From: Actinomycetes bacterium
Lineage (GTDB): Bacteria > Actinomycetota > Actinomycetes > Actinomycetales > Dermatophilaceae
DNA length: 32,453 nucleotides
Reading direction: 5' to 3'
Assembly (NCBI GenBank): GCA_029552065.1
Contig: JAKPEG010000198.1
Coordinates: forward strand, 1 to 32,453
The number at the start of each line of letters is the position of its first letter. Position 1 is the first letter of the stretch. The position numbers and the translations under genes were made by a program. Of the stretch, positions 9,776 to 18,041 are shown in pieces. The notes beneath the pieces are model-generated. The model made no database searches and had not been told where the DNA came from. It was given only the letters and a program-made list of their open reading frames with translations.

Positions 9776-10308
9776 CAGTCCACCTCCTCGTCCCCGACGA
9801 GGTCGTCGGGTCGGCCGAACTCGAGGACCACCCGACCCTCGACGATCTCGTCGAGCCCGACCACGCGCGGTGCTGCGGCGCCGTCAACGCCGGGGTCGGC
9901 GGCCAGGTCGACCAGATCCTGGGTGACCGAGCGGATCCGACCGGCCGCCCTCGTGCCGTCGGTGAGTCGCAGGGTGACCAGCCGACCGACGTTGCGCCGG
10001 AAGTGGCGCCGCTCGGTGAGCGGCCGGTCCAGGCCGGGTGAACTCACCTCGAGCACGTAGGGCGCGGCAGTCGCGGAGTCCTGCGCCTCGAGCGCCGCGT
10101 CGACGACACGGGTCGCCTCGGCCACGTCGTCGAGCGACACCGGCGGCACGGGCGAGGTCGCGTCCTCCCCCAGTCCGGCGAGGTCCCGGTCGACCGCGAC
10201 GCGCACGACGCTGCGCCGCCCCGCGGGGGTGACGGAAACGTCCTCCACCACCCAACCGGCGCGCAGCAGCGGCGCCTCGACGAGGGTGCGGACTCGGCCC
10301 GCCTGCAT
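9775..10308 (-). CDS. rimP: Ribosome maturation factor RimP
   Basis: RimP helps 30S assembly and commonly starts the nusA-infB operon. The 177-residue frame shows the family core [31 protein letters not shown] (about residues 83-109) and an SH3-like C-terminal domain with RAAGRIRSV. The ATG at 10308 is preceded by GAGGAA seven bases upstream. It is the first gene of the minus-strand translation operon. A candidate promoter and a 7-bp hairpin lie in the 160-bp spacer that it shares with the divergent DUF4439 gene. Confidence 0.94.
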   Translation of the reverse strand: MQAGRVRTLVEAPLLRAGWVVEDVSVTPAGRRSVVRVAVDRDLAGLGEDATSPVPPVSLDDVAEATRVVDAALEAQDSATAAPYVLEVSSPGLDRPLTERRHFRRNVGRLVTLRLTDGTRAAGRIRSVTQDLVDLAADPGVDGAAAPRVVGLDEIVEGRVVLEFGRPDDLVGDEEVD

Positions 10309-10362
10309 GCCATTTCCTCGGTTTCGGGTCGTCGACGCCGATCACCCGGGTGGACGTGGCGC

Positions 10363-10381
10363 CCTCCCGCGACACGGGAGG
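10363..10381 (-). promoter_or_regulatory. Hairpin in the rimP leader
   Basis: CCTCCCG (10363-10369) and CGGGAGG (10375-10381) can form a 7-bp stem with a 5-base loop in the untranslated leader between the candidate promoter and rimP. A regulatory role is possible but not shown. Confidence 0.35.
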
Positions 10382-10387
10382 AGTCCC

Positions 10388-10393
10388 ACTCTA
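10388..10393 (-). promoter_or_regulatory. Candidate -10 box of the rimP operon
   Basis: On the minus strand TAGAGT matches the TANNNT pattern of actinobacterial housekeeping promoters. It lies about 80 bases upstream of the rimP start. No clear -35 box is seen. Confidence 0.4.
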
Positions 10394-10459
10394 GACGGCT
10401 CCCGGGACCCCGGCCTCCTCGCGCCGGACCGGCGTCGTCGCGGCGGCCGGTGTGCGTGT

Positions 10460-10465
10460 CATGAT
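10460..10465 (+). promoter_or_regulatory. Candidate -10 box for leaderless DUF4439 gene
   Basis: CATGAT sits six bases before the ATG at 10472. That is the spacing expected if transcription starts at the start codon itself. It supports the upstream ATG over the internal one at 10520. Confidence 0.4.
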
Positions 10466-10471
10466 CGGCCG

Positions 10472-11524
10472 ATGGCAGGCGACGGGCGCGAGGTGCGCCG
10501 GGACGGCATAACCGCGGGTATGCCGTCCCGGCGGGCAGTTGTGCGCGCGGGCTCGGCCGGCGCCTCCGCCGGGGTCGCCGCCATGGTCGCCTCGATGCTC
10601 GCCTCGATGCTCGCCGCGTGCGGCATCCGGGTCGAGCTACCGGCACCCACACCTGGCCCGCCCGATCGTGTCCCCATGCCGGACGAGGAGGCGATCGTCG
10701 CGGCCGCTCTGCGCGCCCAGGCCCTGGCCGGGATGGCCCATGCGGTCGGCGACGAGCCGGTGGCCACACGGCATACGGCGCAGGCCCAGGTCTGGGCCGA
10801 GCTGCTCGCGGCGGGTGGCGCGCCCCGACCGACGGCCACGACCACCGTGTCTACATCGACCGCCTTGGCCACCCCGGCGACTGCGACGACTGCGACGAGC
10901 GCGAGCGCCACCGGGACGTCCGACTCCTCGGCCCCCGCAAGCGCGGGCGCACCCACGACGCCGCCCGGGCCTGTGCGACTCGGTGCGGCCGAGGCGGAGC
11001 TCCCCGATCCGCACTCCGTGCGCACCCACCGCGACCTGCACGTGGCCGCGCTCGCCCACGACGCGAGCACGGCCGCCCTGCTCGGCGTCGCGCCGCAGTG
11101 GCCACCGGCCGACCCGCTGCCACCGGCGGCCGCCGTTTCCCTGCTGGGCCCCACCCGGGCGGCCCGCTACGCCGTCCAGGTCGCCGCCGCGCACCGTCCC
11201 GCGATCGATCGTGCGCCGGACCTCGCCCTCGACGCCGCGCTCGAACGCCGCGAACGGGCCCTCGTCGCGGTCGCCGGCTCGGCGGCTCCGGCCGCTCCGC
11301 TCGGCTACACCCTGCCCTTCGCGGTCCGCTCACCAGGCGACGCCGACCGGCTCGTGCGGACCGTCCTGGACAGCCTCGTCGCCAGTGGCCTCGATCCGCT
11401 CGACGCGCTCCCTCCGGGGTCGACCACCCTGCTCGCGGTCGCCCGACTCCATGCCGAGGCGGTCACCCTCGCCGCCGGTCGCGGGATCGCCCCTGCGCCC
11501 TTCCCCGGGCTGGTCGGCCGATGA
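10472..11524 (+). CDS. DUF4439 ferritin-like lipoprotein
   Basis: A 350-residue predicted lipoprotein. Residues 19-50 form an export signal with twin arginines (PSRRAVVRAG), a hydrophobic stretch and the lipobox LAAC with Cys50; a Tat route is possible. A Thr/Ala/Ser-rich linker (about residues 115-155) follows. The C-terminal half is helical and Ala-rich, with PLGYTLPFAVRSPGDADRLV and repeated AA/HR helices like those of actinobacterial DUF4439 ferritin-like proteins, which are often found beside rimP. Metal ligands are not obvious, so the family call is moderate. A start at 10520 (334 residues) is the alternative. It overlaps the next gene by four bases. Confidence 0.65.
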   Translation: MAGDGREVRRDGITAGMPSRRAVVRAGSAGASAGVAAMVASMLASMLAACGIRVELPAPTPGPPDRVPMPDEEAIVAAALRAQALAGMAHAVGDEPVATRHTAQAQVWAELLAAGGAPRPTATTTVSTSTALATPATATTATSASATGTSDSSAPASAGAPTTPPGPVRLGAAEAELPDPHSVRTHRDLHVAALAHDASTAALLGVAPQWPPADPLPPAAAVSLLGPTRAARYAVQVAAAHRPAIDRAPDLALDAALERRERALVAVAGSAAPAAPLGYTLPFAVRSPGDADRLVRTVLDSLVASGLDPLDALPPGSTTLLAVARLHAEAVTLAAGRGIAPAPFPGLVGR

Positions 11525-12309
11525 GCCGACTCCCGAGCGCACCCCGGTGGATGTGGGCCTTCCTCGACCGGCCGCGGGACCGTTTCGAGATTGCCGCGCA
11601 GTTCTGGTGCGCGGTGACCGGCTCGACACTCTCGGCCCGTCGCGGGGACCTCGGCCAGTGGGCGACCTTCCTCCCGCCGAACGGGTCGGCGCACGTCAAG
11701 CTCCAAGCGGTCGACGTATGCCGCGGCGGGCACCTCGACCTCGAAGTGGCCGACATCGACGTCGCGGTCGACCACGCGCTCGGCGTCGGCGCCCGGCTGC
11801 TCGCACGGGACAGGAGCCTCGCGGTCCTCTCCTCCCCGGCCGGGCTGCCCTGGTGCGTCGTGCCGTGGCACGGGAGCACGACGCCGGCACCGCCCGTCCA
11901 GACCCCAGGCGGGACGATCCGGGTCGACCAGGTCGCTCTCGACCTCGCCCCGGCGGACTTCGCGGTCGAGCGCGACTTCTGGGCGGCGATCACCGGATGG
12001 TCGCTCGTGGCCTCGGTGCGCCAGGAGTTCACCCTCCTCGTGCCGCCGAAGGACCCCAGCCCCGACCCGGCCGGCAGCGCCCGTCCGCCCGTGCGGCTGC
12101 TCCTCCAGCGTCTCGACGACCCGGCACCGGCGCGGATGCACGTCGACCTCGCGTGCGCCGACGTGCCGGCGGCAACGGCATACCACTGCTCGGTGGGGGC
12201 GTCGATCGTGGCGCGACACGAGTTCTGGACGGTGATGCGCGATCCGTCGGGTGAGGTCTACTGCCTCACCCGACGCGATCCGTTCACCGGGCGTGTGAGC
12301 CCCGGCTGA
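11521..12309 (+). CDS. VOC-superfamily (glyoxalase-like) protein
   Basis: A 262-residue protein with two tandem vicinal-oxygen-chelate modules. The first runs from WMWAFLDRPRDRFEIAAQFW to GHLDLEVADIDVAVDHALGVGA; the second from VDQVALDLAPADFAVERDFW to MHVDLACADVPAATAYH and ends with MRDPSGEVYCLT. Paired HLDLEVADI / HVDLACADV strands and DFWAAITGW helices are the recognisable units. Members include metal-dependent isomerases, dioxygenases and resistance proteins, so the substrate cannot be named. The ATG at 11521 overlaps the preceding stop (ATGA), implying coupled translation with the DUF4439 gene. Confidence 0.8.
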   Translation: MSRLPSAPRWMWAFLDRPRDRFEIAAQFWCAVTGSTLSARRGDLGQWATFLPPNGSAHVKLQAVDVCRGGHLDLEVADIDVAVDHALGVGARLLARDRSLAVLSSPAGLPWCVVPWHGSTTPAPPVQTPGGTIRVDQVALDLAPADFAVERDFWAAITGWSLVASVRQEFTLLVPPKDPSPDPAGSARPPVRLLLQRLDDPAPARMHVDLACADVPAATAYHCSVGASIVARHEFWTVMRDPSGEVYCLTRRDPFTGRVSPG

Positions 12310-12322
12310 GCCGCGGCTCACG

Positions 12323-12328
12323 TAACGT
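12323..12328 (+). promoter_or_regulatory. Candidate -10 box for leaderless DUF255 gene
   Basis: TAACGT ends six bases before the ATG at 12335. The upstream sequence has no good ribosome-binding site. Both facts fit a leaderless transcript from its own promoter. Confidence 0.45.
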
Positions 12329-12334
12329 CGGGAC

Positions 12335-14323
12335 ATGGCCAACCGCCTCGCCGACGCGCTCTCCCCTTACCTGCGCCAACACGCCGACAACCCGGTCGAC
12401 TGGTGGCCCTGGTGCCCCGAGGCCTTCGCGCTCGCCCGCAGCCGCGACGTGCCGGTCCTGCTGTCCGTCGGCTATGCCGCGTGCCACTGGTGTCACGTGA
12501 TGGCGCACGAGTCCTTCGAGGATCCGCAAGTCGCCGCGGTGCTCGACGCGGGCTTCGTGGCGGTCAAGGTCGACCGCGAGGAGCGCCCCGACGTCGACAG
12601 CGTCTATATGGCGGCCACCGTCGCGCTCACCGGTCGCGGCGGCTGGCCGATGACGGTGCTCATGACCCCCGAGGGCGAGCCCTTCTGGTGTGGTACCTAC
12701 CTGCCGCGTGGACAGTTCCTCGGTCTGCTCGAGGCCGCGTCCGGCGCCTGGGCGCAGCAGCGCGCCGAACTGCAGGCGAGCGCGGCGCACATCGCCGGCG
12801 CGATCGAGGCCCGCCTTGCTCCGCCGAGCGCCGAGCCGGTCACGCCGGAGACTCTCGACGCCGACGTCACGCGATTGGGCCGGGCCTTCGACCGGGCGCG
12901 GGGAGGTTTCGGCGGGGCGCCGAAGTTCCCGCCGTCGATGGTGCTCGAGTTCCTCCTCGCCCAGCACGCCCGCACCGGTTCGACCGAGGCGCTCGCCATG
13001 GTCGAGCGCACCTGCGAGGCGATGGCCCGGGGCGGCATCTACGACCAGCTCGCAGGCGGCTTCGCCCGCTATGCCGTGGATGCCGACTGGGTGGTCCCGC
13101 ACTTCGAGAAGATGCTTTACGACAACGCCCTGCTTGCCCGGGTCTACTCCCATTGGTGGCGCTCGACGGGATCGCCGCTCGGGCGACGGGTGGCGATCGA
13201 GACCTGCGCGGCGATCGTCGAGCAGTTCGGGACCGCCGAGGGCGGCTTCGCGGCCTCGCTCGACGCCGACACCGAGGGGGTCGAGGGGGCGACCTATGTG
13301 TGGACGCCCGAGGAACTCACCGACGTGCTCGGCCCGCAGGACGGGCCGCGAGCGGCCGACCTGCTCGGGGTGACGAAGGAGGGGACCTTCGAACACGGGA
13401 GTTCGACCCTCCAGCTGCGCGCCGACCCCGACGACGACGCGTGGTGGGTCGCGGTGCGCGCTCGGCTACGCGCGGCCCGCGACCTGCGCCCGCAGCCCGC
13501 ACGCGACGACAAGGTGATCGCCTCGTGGAACGGGCTGGCGATCACCGCCCTCGCCGAATGCGGGACCCTGCTCGGCGAACCGGGCCTCGTCACGGCCGCC
13601 ACCCGGGCGGCCGACCACCTTCTGTCCGTCCACGTCGTCGACGGACGGCTGCTGCGGGTCTCGCGGGAGGGGATCGTGGGCAGCGCTCCCGGCATGGCCG
13701 ACGACTACGGCAACCTCGCGAGCGGGCTGCTCGCCCTGCACCAGGCGACCGGGCAGGCGCGCTGGCTCGAGACCGCGGGCAGGCTGCTCGATCGAGCGGT
13801 GGGCCTCTTCGCCGATCCGGAGCGGCCCGGGGTCTTCCACGACACGCCCCGCGACGGCGAACCCCTCGTCGCCCGACCCCACTCCGCCGCCGACAACGCC
13901 GAGCCCTCCGGTCAGTCCTCGCTCGCGTGGGCCCTGCTCACGCACGGTGCCCTCGTGGGCTCCGCCGAGCAGCTCGCCCGCGCCGACGCGGCCATCGCGG
14001 TGGGAGGTGCGGTGGCGGCCCAGGATCCACGGTTCGCGGGTTGGACGCTCGCTGCGGCCGCAGCACGCCTGGCCGGACCGCTCCAGGTCGCCGTTGTCGG
14101 GTCGGGGCCGTCGGCGCGGGCCCTGCTCGACGTGGCACGGCAGTCCTGCTCCCCCGGCCTGGTCGTCGTCGCGGGCGCACCCGACGCGCCCGGCATACCG
14201 CTGCTCGCCGGACGTCCGCTCGTCGAGGGACTCGCCGCGGCATACGTCTGCCGGGGTTTCGTCTGCGACCGGCCGGTGACCTCGGTCGAGCAGCTGCGCG
14301 CTGCCCTGGGCGGTCCGGGCTGA
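12335..14323 (+). CDS. DUF255 thioredoxin-like protein (YyaL/SSP411 family)
   Basis: A 662-residue protein with an N-terminal thioredoxin-like domain (about 1-165) and a C-terminal six-hairpin alpha/alpha barrel resembling N-acylglucosamine 2-epimerases. The family signatures [31 protein letters not shown] and [16 protein letters not shown] are present, followed by [15 protein letters not shown] and [11 protein letters not shown]. The CHWC pair stands where thioredoxins carry their active-site cysteines. The family's reaction is not established, although a redox or sugar-handling role is often suggested. It converges on apbE with only 12 bp between the stop codons, and no terminator hairpin was seen there. 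Confidence 0.93.
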   Translation: MANRLADALSPYLRQHADNPVDWWPWCPEAFALARSRDVPVLLSVGYAACHWCHVMAHESFEDPQVAAVLDAGFVAVKVDREERPDVDSVYMAATVALTGRGGWPMTVLMTPEGEPFWCGTYLPRGQFLGLLEAASGAWAQQRAELQASAAHIAGAIEARLAPPSAEPVTPETLDADVTRLGRAFDRARGGFGGAPKFPPSMVLEFLLAQHARTGSTEALAMVERTCEAMARGGIYDQLAGGFARYAVDADWVVPHFEKMLYDNALLARVYSHWWRSTGSPLGRRVAIETCAAIVEQFGTAEGGFAASLDADTEGVEGATYVWTPEELTDVLGPQDGPRAADLLGVTKEGTFEHGSSTLQLRADPDDDAWWVAVRARLRAARDLRPQPARDDKVIASWNGLAITALAECGTLLGEPGLVTAATRAADHLLSVHVVDGRLLRVSREGIVGSAPGMADDYGNLASGLLALHQATGQARWLETAGRLLDRAVGLFADPERPGVFHDTPRDGEPLVARPHSAADNAEPSGQSSLAWALLTHGALVGSAEQLARADAAIAVGGAVAAQDPRFAGWTLAAAAARLAGPLQVAVVGSGPSARALLDVARQSCSPGLVVVAGAPDAPGIPLLAGRPLVEGLAAAYVCRGFVCDRPVTSVEQLRAALGGPG

Positions 14324-14335
14324 GCCGCGCCTCGC

Positions 14336-15076
14336 TCAGAGGTCGATCACGCGGCATGCCGGGTGGCTGGCGAACGCCTCCCGGGTGGCCGGGCCCCCGA
14401 CGAAGAGGGCGGTGGCCCAGATGTCCGTCCACAGCAGGTCCGGGCCGACGACCGTCGTGGATCCCGCGCGCCCCACCCGCTCTCCCGTCGCAGGGTCGAC
14501 GAGATGAGCGCCCCGGGCCGCGGTGCCGGAGGTGGCGACCCCGCCGTCGACGAGCGGGACGACCGCCGCGATGAGCGAGCGGTCGTGGGGGTTCTCGACA
14601 CCGATCCGCCACGGTTGGGCGTCCTCGCCGGTCGGCGGCACGTGGGCGTGTCGGCCGGCACGTACGTCGCCCCCGGCGTTCACGCACCAGGACACCCCGG
14701 GCAGGCCGCGCAGTTCGTCGCCGGCCAGTTCGACTGCCCAGCCCTTGACCAGGCCGGTCGGGTCGAAGCGCAGCCGCCCGTCGGCATCCGGCAGGCTCGT
14801 CGTGAAGGCCCCCGCGGTGAGCGCTCGTGCCTGCTCGCCAAGCTCGGCGGCGCGGGCGACGAGCGGGTCGCACTCCGAGACCACGATCTCGCCACGGCGT
14901 AGTCGGCTCACCTGCGAGTCCGGCGCCCAGGTCGAGAAGATCTGGTCCATCCGGGCCAGCACCCCGTATGCCGCCGCCACCGCCGCCGACACCTCGGCCG
15001 TGTGGAGTCGAGGACCTCGCAGGTGGATGCTGATCGGCATCCCCATGTGGTGCTCGACCCACGCCCGCCGACTCAC
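14336..15076 (-). CDS. apbE: FAD:protein FMN transferase
   Basis: ApbE cleaves FAD and attaches FMN to a Thr/Ser of FMN-binding proteins outside the membrane. The 246-residue frame carries MDQIFSTWAPDSQVSRL (FAD-binding N-terminal block), RFDPTGLVKGWAVE, WCVNAGGDVRAG and the Mg-site block WTDIWATALFVGG. It has no signal peptide in this frame and is shorter than lipoprotein ApbEs, like many actinobacterial cytosol-predicted forms. The GTG start at 15076 overlaps the FMN-binding gene stop by four bases, so substrate and modifying enzyme are translationally coupled. Confidence 0.92.
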   Translation of the reverse strand: MSRRAWVEHHMGMPISIHLRGPRLHTAEVSAAVAAAYGVLARMDQIFSTWAPDSQVSRLRRGEIVVSECDPLVARAAELGEQARALTAGAFTTSLPDADGRLRFDPTGLVKGWAVELAGDELRGLPGVSWCVNAGGDVRAGRHAHVPPTGEDAQPWRIGVENPHDRSLIAAVVPLVDGGVATSGTAARGAHLVDPATGERVGRAGSTTVVGPDLLWTDIWATALFVGGPATREAFASHPACRVIDL

Positions 15077-15549
15077 TTGAAGGCTTGGTCGATCGCCGAC
15101 TGCAACGACTGCACGTAGGCGACCGAGGTGATCGTCGCCCCGGACACCATGTCGATGTCGGAGCTCTGCGCGGCGACGGCCTCCTTGTTGAGAATCGGCA
15201 GCGCGTAGCCGTTGATCTGGACGTCCTTGCGGTCACGGTTGGGGTACTGCGGGACGGTGACGGCGGTGATCTTGCCGTTCGTCACGGTGATCTGGACCTG
15301 GACGTTGCCGAACCGCGTCGACACGGCCTTGCCGGTGAACGTGGAGCCTGCTGCGGTGGCGGAGCCGCTGCCCGAGCCGTTGCCGGCGGCGCTGCCCGAG
15401 CCGCTTCCGGCGGCGCTGCCCGAGCCGCTTCCGGCGATCGTGCCGGCTGCCTGGACACTGGTCGACGAGCTCGACGTCGAGGTGTGGTAGCTGAACAGCA
15501 GCACGAGCGTGGTGATCGTGCTCAAAGCCCAGGTGACGATGCGTCGCAT
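15073..15549 (-). CDS. Membrane-anchored FMN-binding domain protein
   Basis: A 158-residue protein with an N-terminal membrane anchor (residues 4-21), a Ser/Gly/Ala linker (23-70) and a C-terminal FMN-binding domain (72-158). The SGATIT motif at 136-141 within DIDMVSGATITSVAYVQSL is the known attachment site for FMN by ApbE, with Thr139 as the expected flavinylated residue. In related systems the flavin passes electrons outside the membrane. Here the electron source is probably the upstream membrane reductase, from which it is 39 bp away. The linker is encoded by a 24-bp tandem repeat and may vary in length between strains. Confidence 0.92.
   Translation of the reverse strand: MRRIVTWALSTITTLVLLFSYHTSTSSSSTSVQAAGTIAGSGSGSAAGSGSGSAAGNGSGSGSATAAGSTFTGKAVSTRFGNVQVQITVTNGKITAVTVPQYPNRDRKDVQINGYALPILNKEAVAAQSSDIDMVSGATITSVAYVQSLQSAIDQAFK
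15364..15435. repeat. Three 24-bp tandem repeats encoding the Gly/Ser linker
   Basis: Three adjacent 24-bp units (15364-15387, 15388-15411, 15412-15435) share GCTGCCCGAGCCG; the last two are identical. They encode repeated GSGSAAG-type octapeptides in the FMN-binding protein. Being a multiple of three, gain or loss keeps the frame. Confidence 0.85.
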
Positions 15550-15588
15550 GGCGGTGTCCTCGGGTCGTCCTCGGTCGGTCGTGCGGGG

Positions 15589-17019
15589 TCAGTAGCTGAA
15601 GCGTTCGAAGTGGATGTTGGCCGGGGGCACGCCCCCGGCGAGCACCGCCGCACGCGCCAGGTCCATCCACTCGACACCGCCGCAGAGATAGACGTCGTGG
15701 TCGGCCAGGTCGGGCACGAGATGGCGCAGCGCCTCGGTGTCACTCAGGTGTGCGGCGCTCTGCGGAAGCCAGCTCGCCCGGTCGGTGGCGCGGTCGCCCA
15801 GGACCGTGAAGATCCGTGCGCCGCGGGCCCGGGCCAGGTTCATGAGCTCGTCGGCGAAGATCACGTCCTCCTGGGAGTGGGCGCGGTAGACGAGGGTGAC
15901 GTCACCCGGTCCCTGCGGCAGCTCTTCGAGCAAAGCCCGCATGGGGGTGATACCGATCCCACCGGCCAGGAGTAGCACCTTGCGCCGGGTGCGCACCCCG
16001 GCGTGGAGGCGACCGTAGGGGCCCTCGAGGAGAACCCGCGAGCCGGGCACGAGATCGGCCAGAGCGGCCGAGCCATCACCCAGATGCGCCGCGGTGATCC
16101 GCAGCGTGCGTCCGTCGGGGGCCGCGGACAGCGAATAGGGATGCGCCCGTGACGCTCCGGGGTTGTCCAGGAACCGCCAGTTGAAGAACTGGCCGGCACC
16201 GACCGGAAGCCGGTCCAGGTCACGGCCGGTCACGACGACGGTCGTCACGCCAGGTCCCTCGGCATAGACCCGGCTCACGACGAGCCGGTGGTGCAAGGTC
16301 CGGTAGAGAGGCAGCCCGACGCGGTAGCCGAGGACCGCGGCCACGGCCGCCCCCCACAGCCCCCACCAGAAGACCGTGGCGGCCGTGTTGCCGACGAAAT
16401 CCTGACCGGTCCACAGCTGGTGCGGGAGGGCGAGCCCCACGCCGAGGTAGGCGTAGAGGTGCATGAGGTGCCAGGACTCGTATCGGAGCCGCGCGCGCGA
16501 GGCTCGCACAGAGGTCCAGACGACCAGGCAGAGTGCGACTGTGCCGGCAACGGCGAGCAGCATCCCGGGGTAGTTGAGGACCAGGTCGACGAGAGTCCCC
16601 CACAGCCCGAGGGTCGACCCGGCGGCATACCCGATCCAGATGAGGACGATGTGTGCCCACATGAGGTTGAACGACCAGAGCCCGACGAGCCGGTGGCGGC
16701 GGGCCAGCTCGTCCTGGCCGTAGCTGCGTTCCACGACCGGGATGCGAGCCATGAGCAGGACCTGGACGAGCAGCAGCTGCGCGGAGACGAGCCCGCCAAG
16801 GCGGCCCAGCGTCGTGAGGGCCCCGGACGTCGAGTCGAGTTCGGCCAAACCGCCGCGGCGGACCCACAGGGCGACGACGAAGAGCATGGTGAGCCAGGTG
16901 AACGCCCCCGCGGCATCCCGCCACCACCGGGGGGTCTCCGGGACGCCCACCGGCCGGTGCTCGACGCGGGCCTGGCCAGACATGGGGTCCTCGGTCCGGG
17001 TGAGAGTCGCAGCGGTCAT
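15589..17019 (-). CDS. Ferric-reductase-like membrane flavin oxidoreductase
   Basis: A 476-residue protein with an N-terminal six-helix ferric-reductase-type membrane domain (about 35-245) and a C-terminal ferredoxin-NADP reductase module. Histidines in the helices (AHIVLIWIG, WHLMHLYAYLG, LALPHQLW) are placed to bind heme. HPYSLSAAP is the FAD site, GGIGITPMRALLEEL the NAD(P)-binding loop, and VYLCGGVEWMD the C-terminal nucleotide motif. It would move electrons from NAD(P)H across the membrane. ATG at 17019 is taken; ATG at 16983, preceded by GAGGA, would give 464 residues. It is first in an operon with the FMN-binding protein and apbE. Confidence 0.9.
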   Translation of the reverse strand: MTAATLTRTEDPMSGQARVEHRPVGVPETPRWWRDAAGAFTWLTMLFVVALWVRRGGLAELDSTSGALTTLGRLGGLVSAQLLLVQVLLMARIPVVERSYGQDELARRHRLVGLWSFNLMWAHIVLIWIGYAAGSTLGLWGTLVDLVLNYPGMLLAVAGTVALCLVVWTSVRASRARLRYESWHLMHLYAYLGVGLALPHQLWTGQDFVGNTAATVFWWGLWGAAVAAVLGYRVGLPLYRTLHHRLVVSRVYAEGPGVTTVVVTGRDLDRLPVGAGQFFNWRFLDNPGASRAHPYSLSAAPDGRTLRITAAHLGDGSAALADLVPGSRVLLEGPYGRLHAGVRTRRKVLLLAGGIGITPMRALLEELPQGPGDVTLVYRAHSQEDVIFADELMNLARARGARIFTVLGDRATDRASWLPQSAAHLSDTEALRHLVPDLADHDVYLCGGVEWMDLARAAVLAGGVPPANIHFERFSY

Positions 17020-17039
17020 GAGGCAACGGTCGGGGCCGA

Positions 17040-17059
17040 TCCTAGGAGTTTCCTGTGAA
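17040..17059 (-). promoter_or_regulatory. Direct-repeat operator candidate before the flavin operon
   Basis: On the minus strand TTCACAGGA is followed by CTCCTAGGA, two similar 9-mers about 11 bases apart. They end about 20 bases upstream of the ATG at 17019. One-turn spacing is typical of response-regulator binding sites. No regulator is identified. Confidence 0.35.
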
Positions 17060-17069
17060 CCTCCCTTGG

Positions 17070-17098
17070 GGTCGGCATGAGTATGCCGGGTGCCGACC
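17070..17098. repeat. Nested inverted repeat between XRE gene and flavin operon
   Basis: GGTCGGCA (17070-17077) pairs with TGCCGACC (17091-17098), and inside it CGGCAT (17073-17078) can instead pair with ATGCCG (17083-17088). It begins 13 bases after the XRE stop. It may be a terminator or operator; there is no T-run. Confidence 0.5.
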
Positions 17099-17111
17099 GC
17101 CCCTGGCCGTC

Positions 17112-17687
17112 TCACCCCTGCGGGTCGGCAGGTTCTCGATCCGGCGGTCGAGGGTAGTGCCAGAGCAAGGCGGCGGGGGTGGGCCACGGCCACCCATGCC
17201 GGAAGAGCCAGTAGATCGGAGGTGTCCGTTCCCAGCCGGCGATGCCATGTGCCGGAAACGCGCGGCCGACCGCGTCCCGATGTCGGACCTGCCCGTTCTC
17301 GATCCACTCGGCACACGTGTGAGGCGTGCTCGCGCCTCCGGCGCATCCATGGGGCCCACCTCCGTGCACGAGGAGCACCTCGAATCCGACCTCGGCCAGG
17401 AGTGCGTCCAGCACGTCCATCCGGATCCGTCGGTCTCCGGCCTCCAGTCGTGACACTCTCGAAGGGTCGACGCCGATCAGCCGAGCGAGCTGTCTCTGGC
17501 TGAGCCCCCGGGCCGCGCGCACGTGCCGCAGCGCGGCACCCAGGTGTTCGAGACCGCCGCCCAACAGCCGCGGCAACTCGGGGGCTTGTTGCTCGGCCCC
17601 GCCGGTTCCGGGGACTGCCAGTTCCGCCTGCGCGGCACCGTCGGGAGGCAGCCAGGTGCTCGCGATCCAGTCGCCTCGATCGTCCAT
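17112..17687 (-). CDS. XRE-family helix-turn-helix regulator
   Basis: A 191-residue protein with a Cro/C1-type DNA-binding domain at about residues 48-105: LGAALRHVRAARGLSQRQLARLIGVDPSRVSRLEAGDRRIRMDVLDALLAEVG-type spacing, with recognition helix DPSRVSRLE. The C-terminal part (PPIYWLFRHGWPWPTP) is Trp/Pro-rich and not recognised; it may sense a ligand or partner. The ATG at 17687 has a GGGTGGG sequence upstream. The same frame continues open upstream through the repeat region to about 18047, but that part has no protein-like conservation signs. It lies 92 bp upstream of the flavin operon in the same direction and might regulate it, or bind the adjacent repeats; both are guesses. Confidence 0.82.
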   Translation of the reverse strand: MDDRGDWIASTWLPPDGAAQAELAVPGTGGAEQQAPELPRLLGGGLEHLGAALRHVRAARGLSQRQLARLIGVDPSRVSRLEAGDRRIRMDVLDALLAEVGFEVLLVHGGGPHGCAGGASTPHTCAEWIENGQVRHRDAVGRAFPAHGIAGWERTPPIYWLFRHGWPWPTPAALLWHYPRPPDREPADPQG

Positions 17688-17779
17688 GGGCCCACCCTGC
17701 CCGTCACCGGCCCGCCGACGAGTGGCTGATCGACGAACCTGTGGATAACCCACGCCGCGCAACCCCTCTTCTTGATTGC

Positions 17780-17797
17780 TATGCATTGCGTCACCAC
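17780..17797 (+). repeat. TATGCATTGCGTCACCAC repeat, copy 1
   Basis: Forward copy identical over 18 bp to the one at 18024-18041. The two bracket the 72-bp tandem repeats. Confidence 0.8.
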
Positions 17798-17833
17798 GAG
17801 CATCCCCACCCACACCGCCCCCGCCCAGCCCCA

Positions 17834-18014
17834 CGTCGTGCAGCAGTCTTTGCCGACCTGGGATGGCCACGCTGTCGCGGCATACCGCGTGGCCGAGCGG
17901 GACATCGTCGTGCAGCAGTCCTTGCCGACCTGGGATGGCCTCGCTGTCGCGGCATACCGCGTGGCCGAGCGGGACATCGTCGTGCAGCAGTCTTTGCCGA
18001 CCTGGGATGGCCAC
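17834..18014 (+). repeat. 72-bp tandem repeat, about 2.5 copies
   Basis: Units start with CGTCGTGCAGCAGT at 17834, 17906 and 17978; the first two are complete and the third stops after GGGATGGCCA. They differ by only a few bases. Each complete unit holds CGCGGCATACCGCG, a small hairpin around the window-wide GGCATAC motif, within wider CCACGC/GCGTGG arms in the first unit. Confidence 0.9.
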
Positions 18015-18023
18015 CCCACTTCC

Positions 18024-18041
18024 TATGCATTGCGTCACCAC
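18024..18041 (+). repeat. TATGCATTGCGTCACCAC repeat, copy 2
   Basis: Forward copy closing the tandem-repeat block. With two bases on its left (CCTATGCATTGCGTCA) it is exactly inverted relative to 18489-18504 and 18563-18578. Confidence 0.8.

Noticed and set aside
6109..10060. Long plus-strand open frames opposite infB, ylxR and nusA
   Set aside because: Antisense shadows of well-recognised genes, with Arg/Gly/Pro-rich composition and no motifs.
17740..17748. Perfect DnaA box (TTATCCACA on the minus strand) as part of an origin
   Set aside because: Only one box is seen, and dnaA, dnaN and an AT-rich unwinding region are absent; a single 9-mer is weak evidence.
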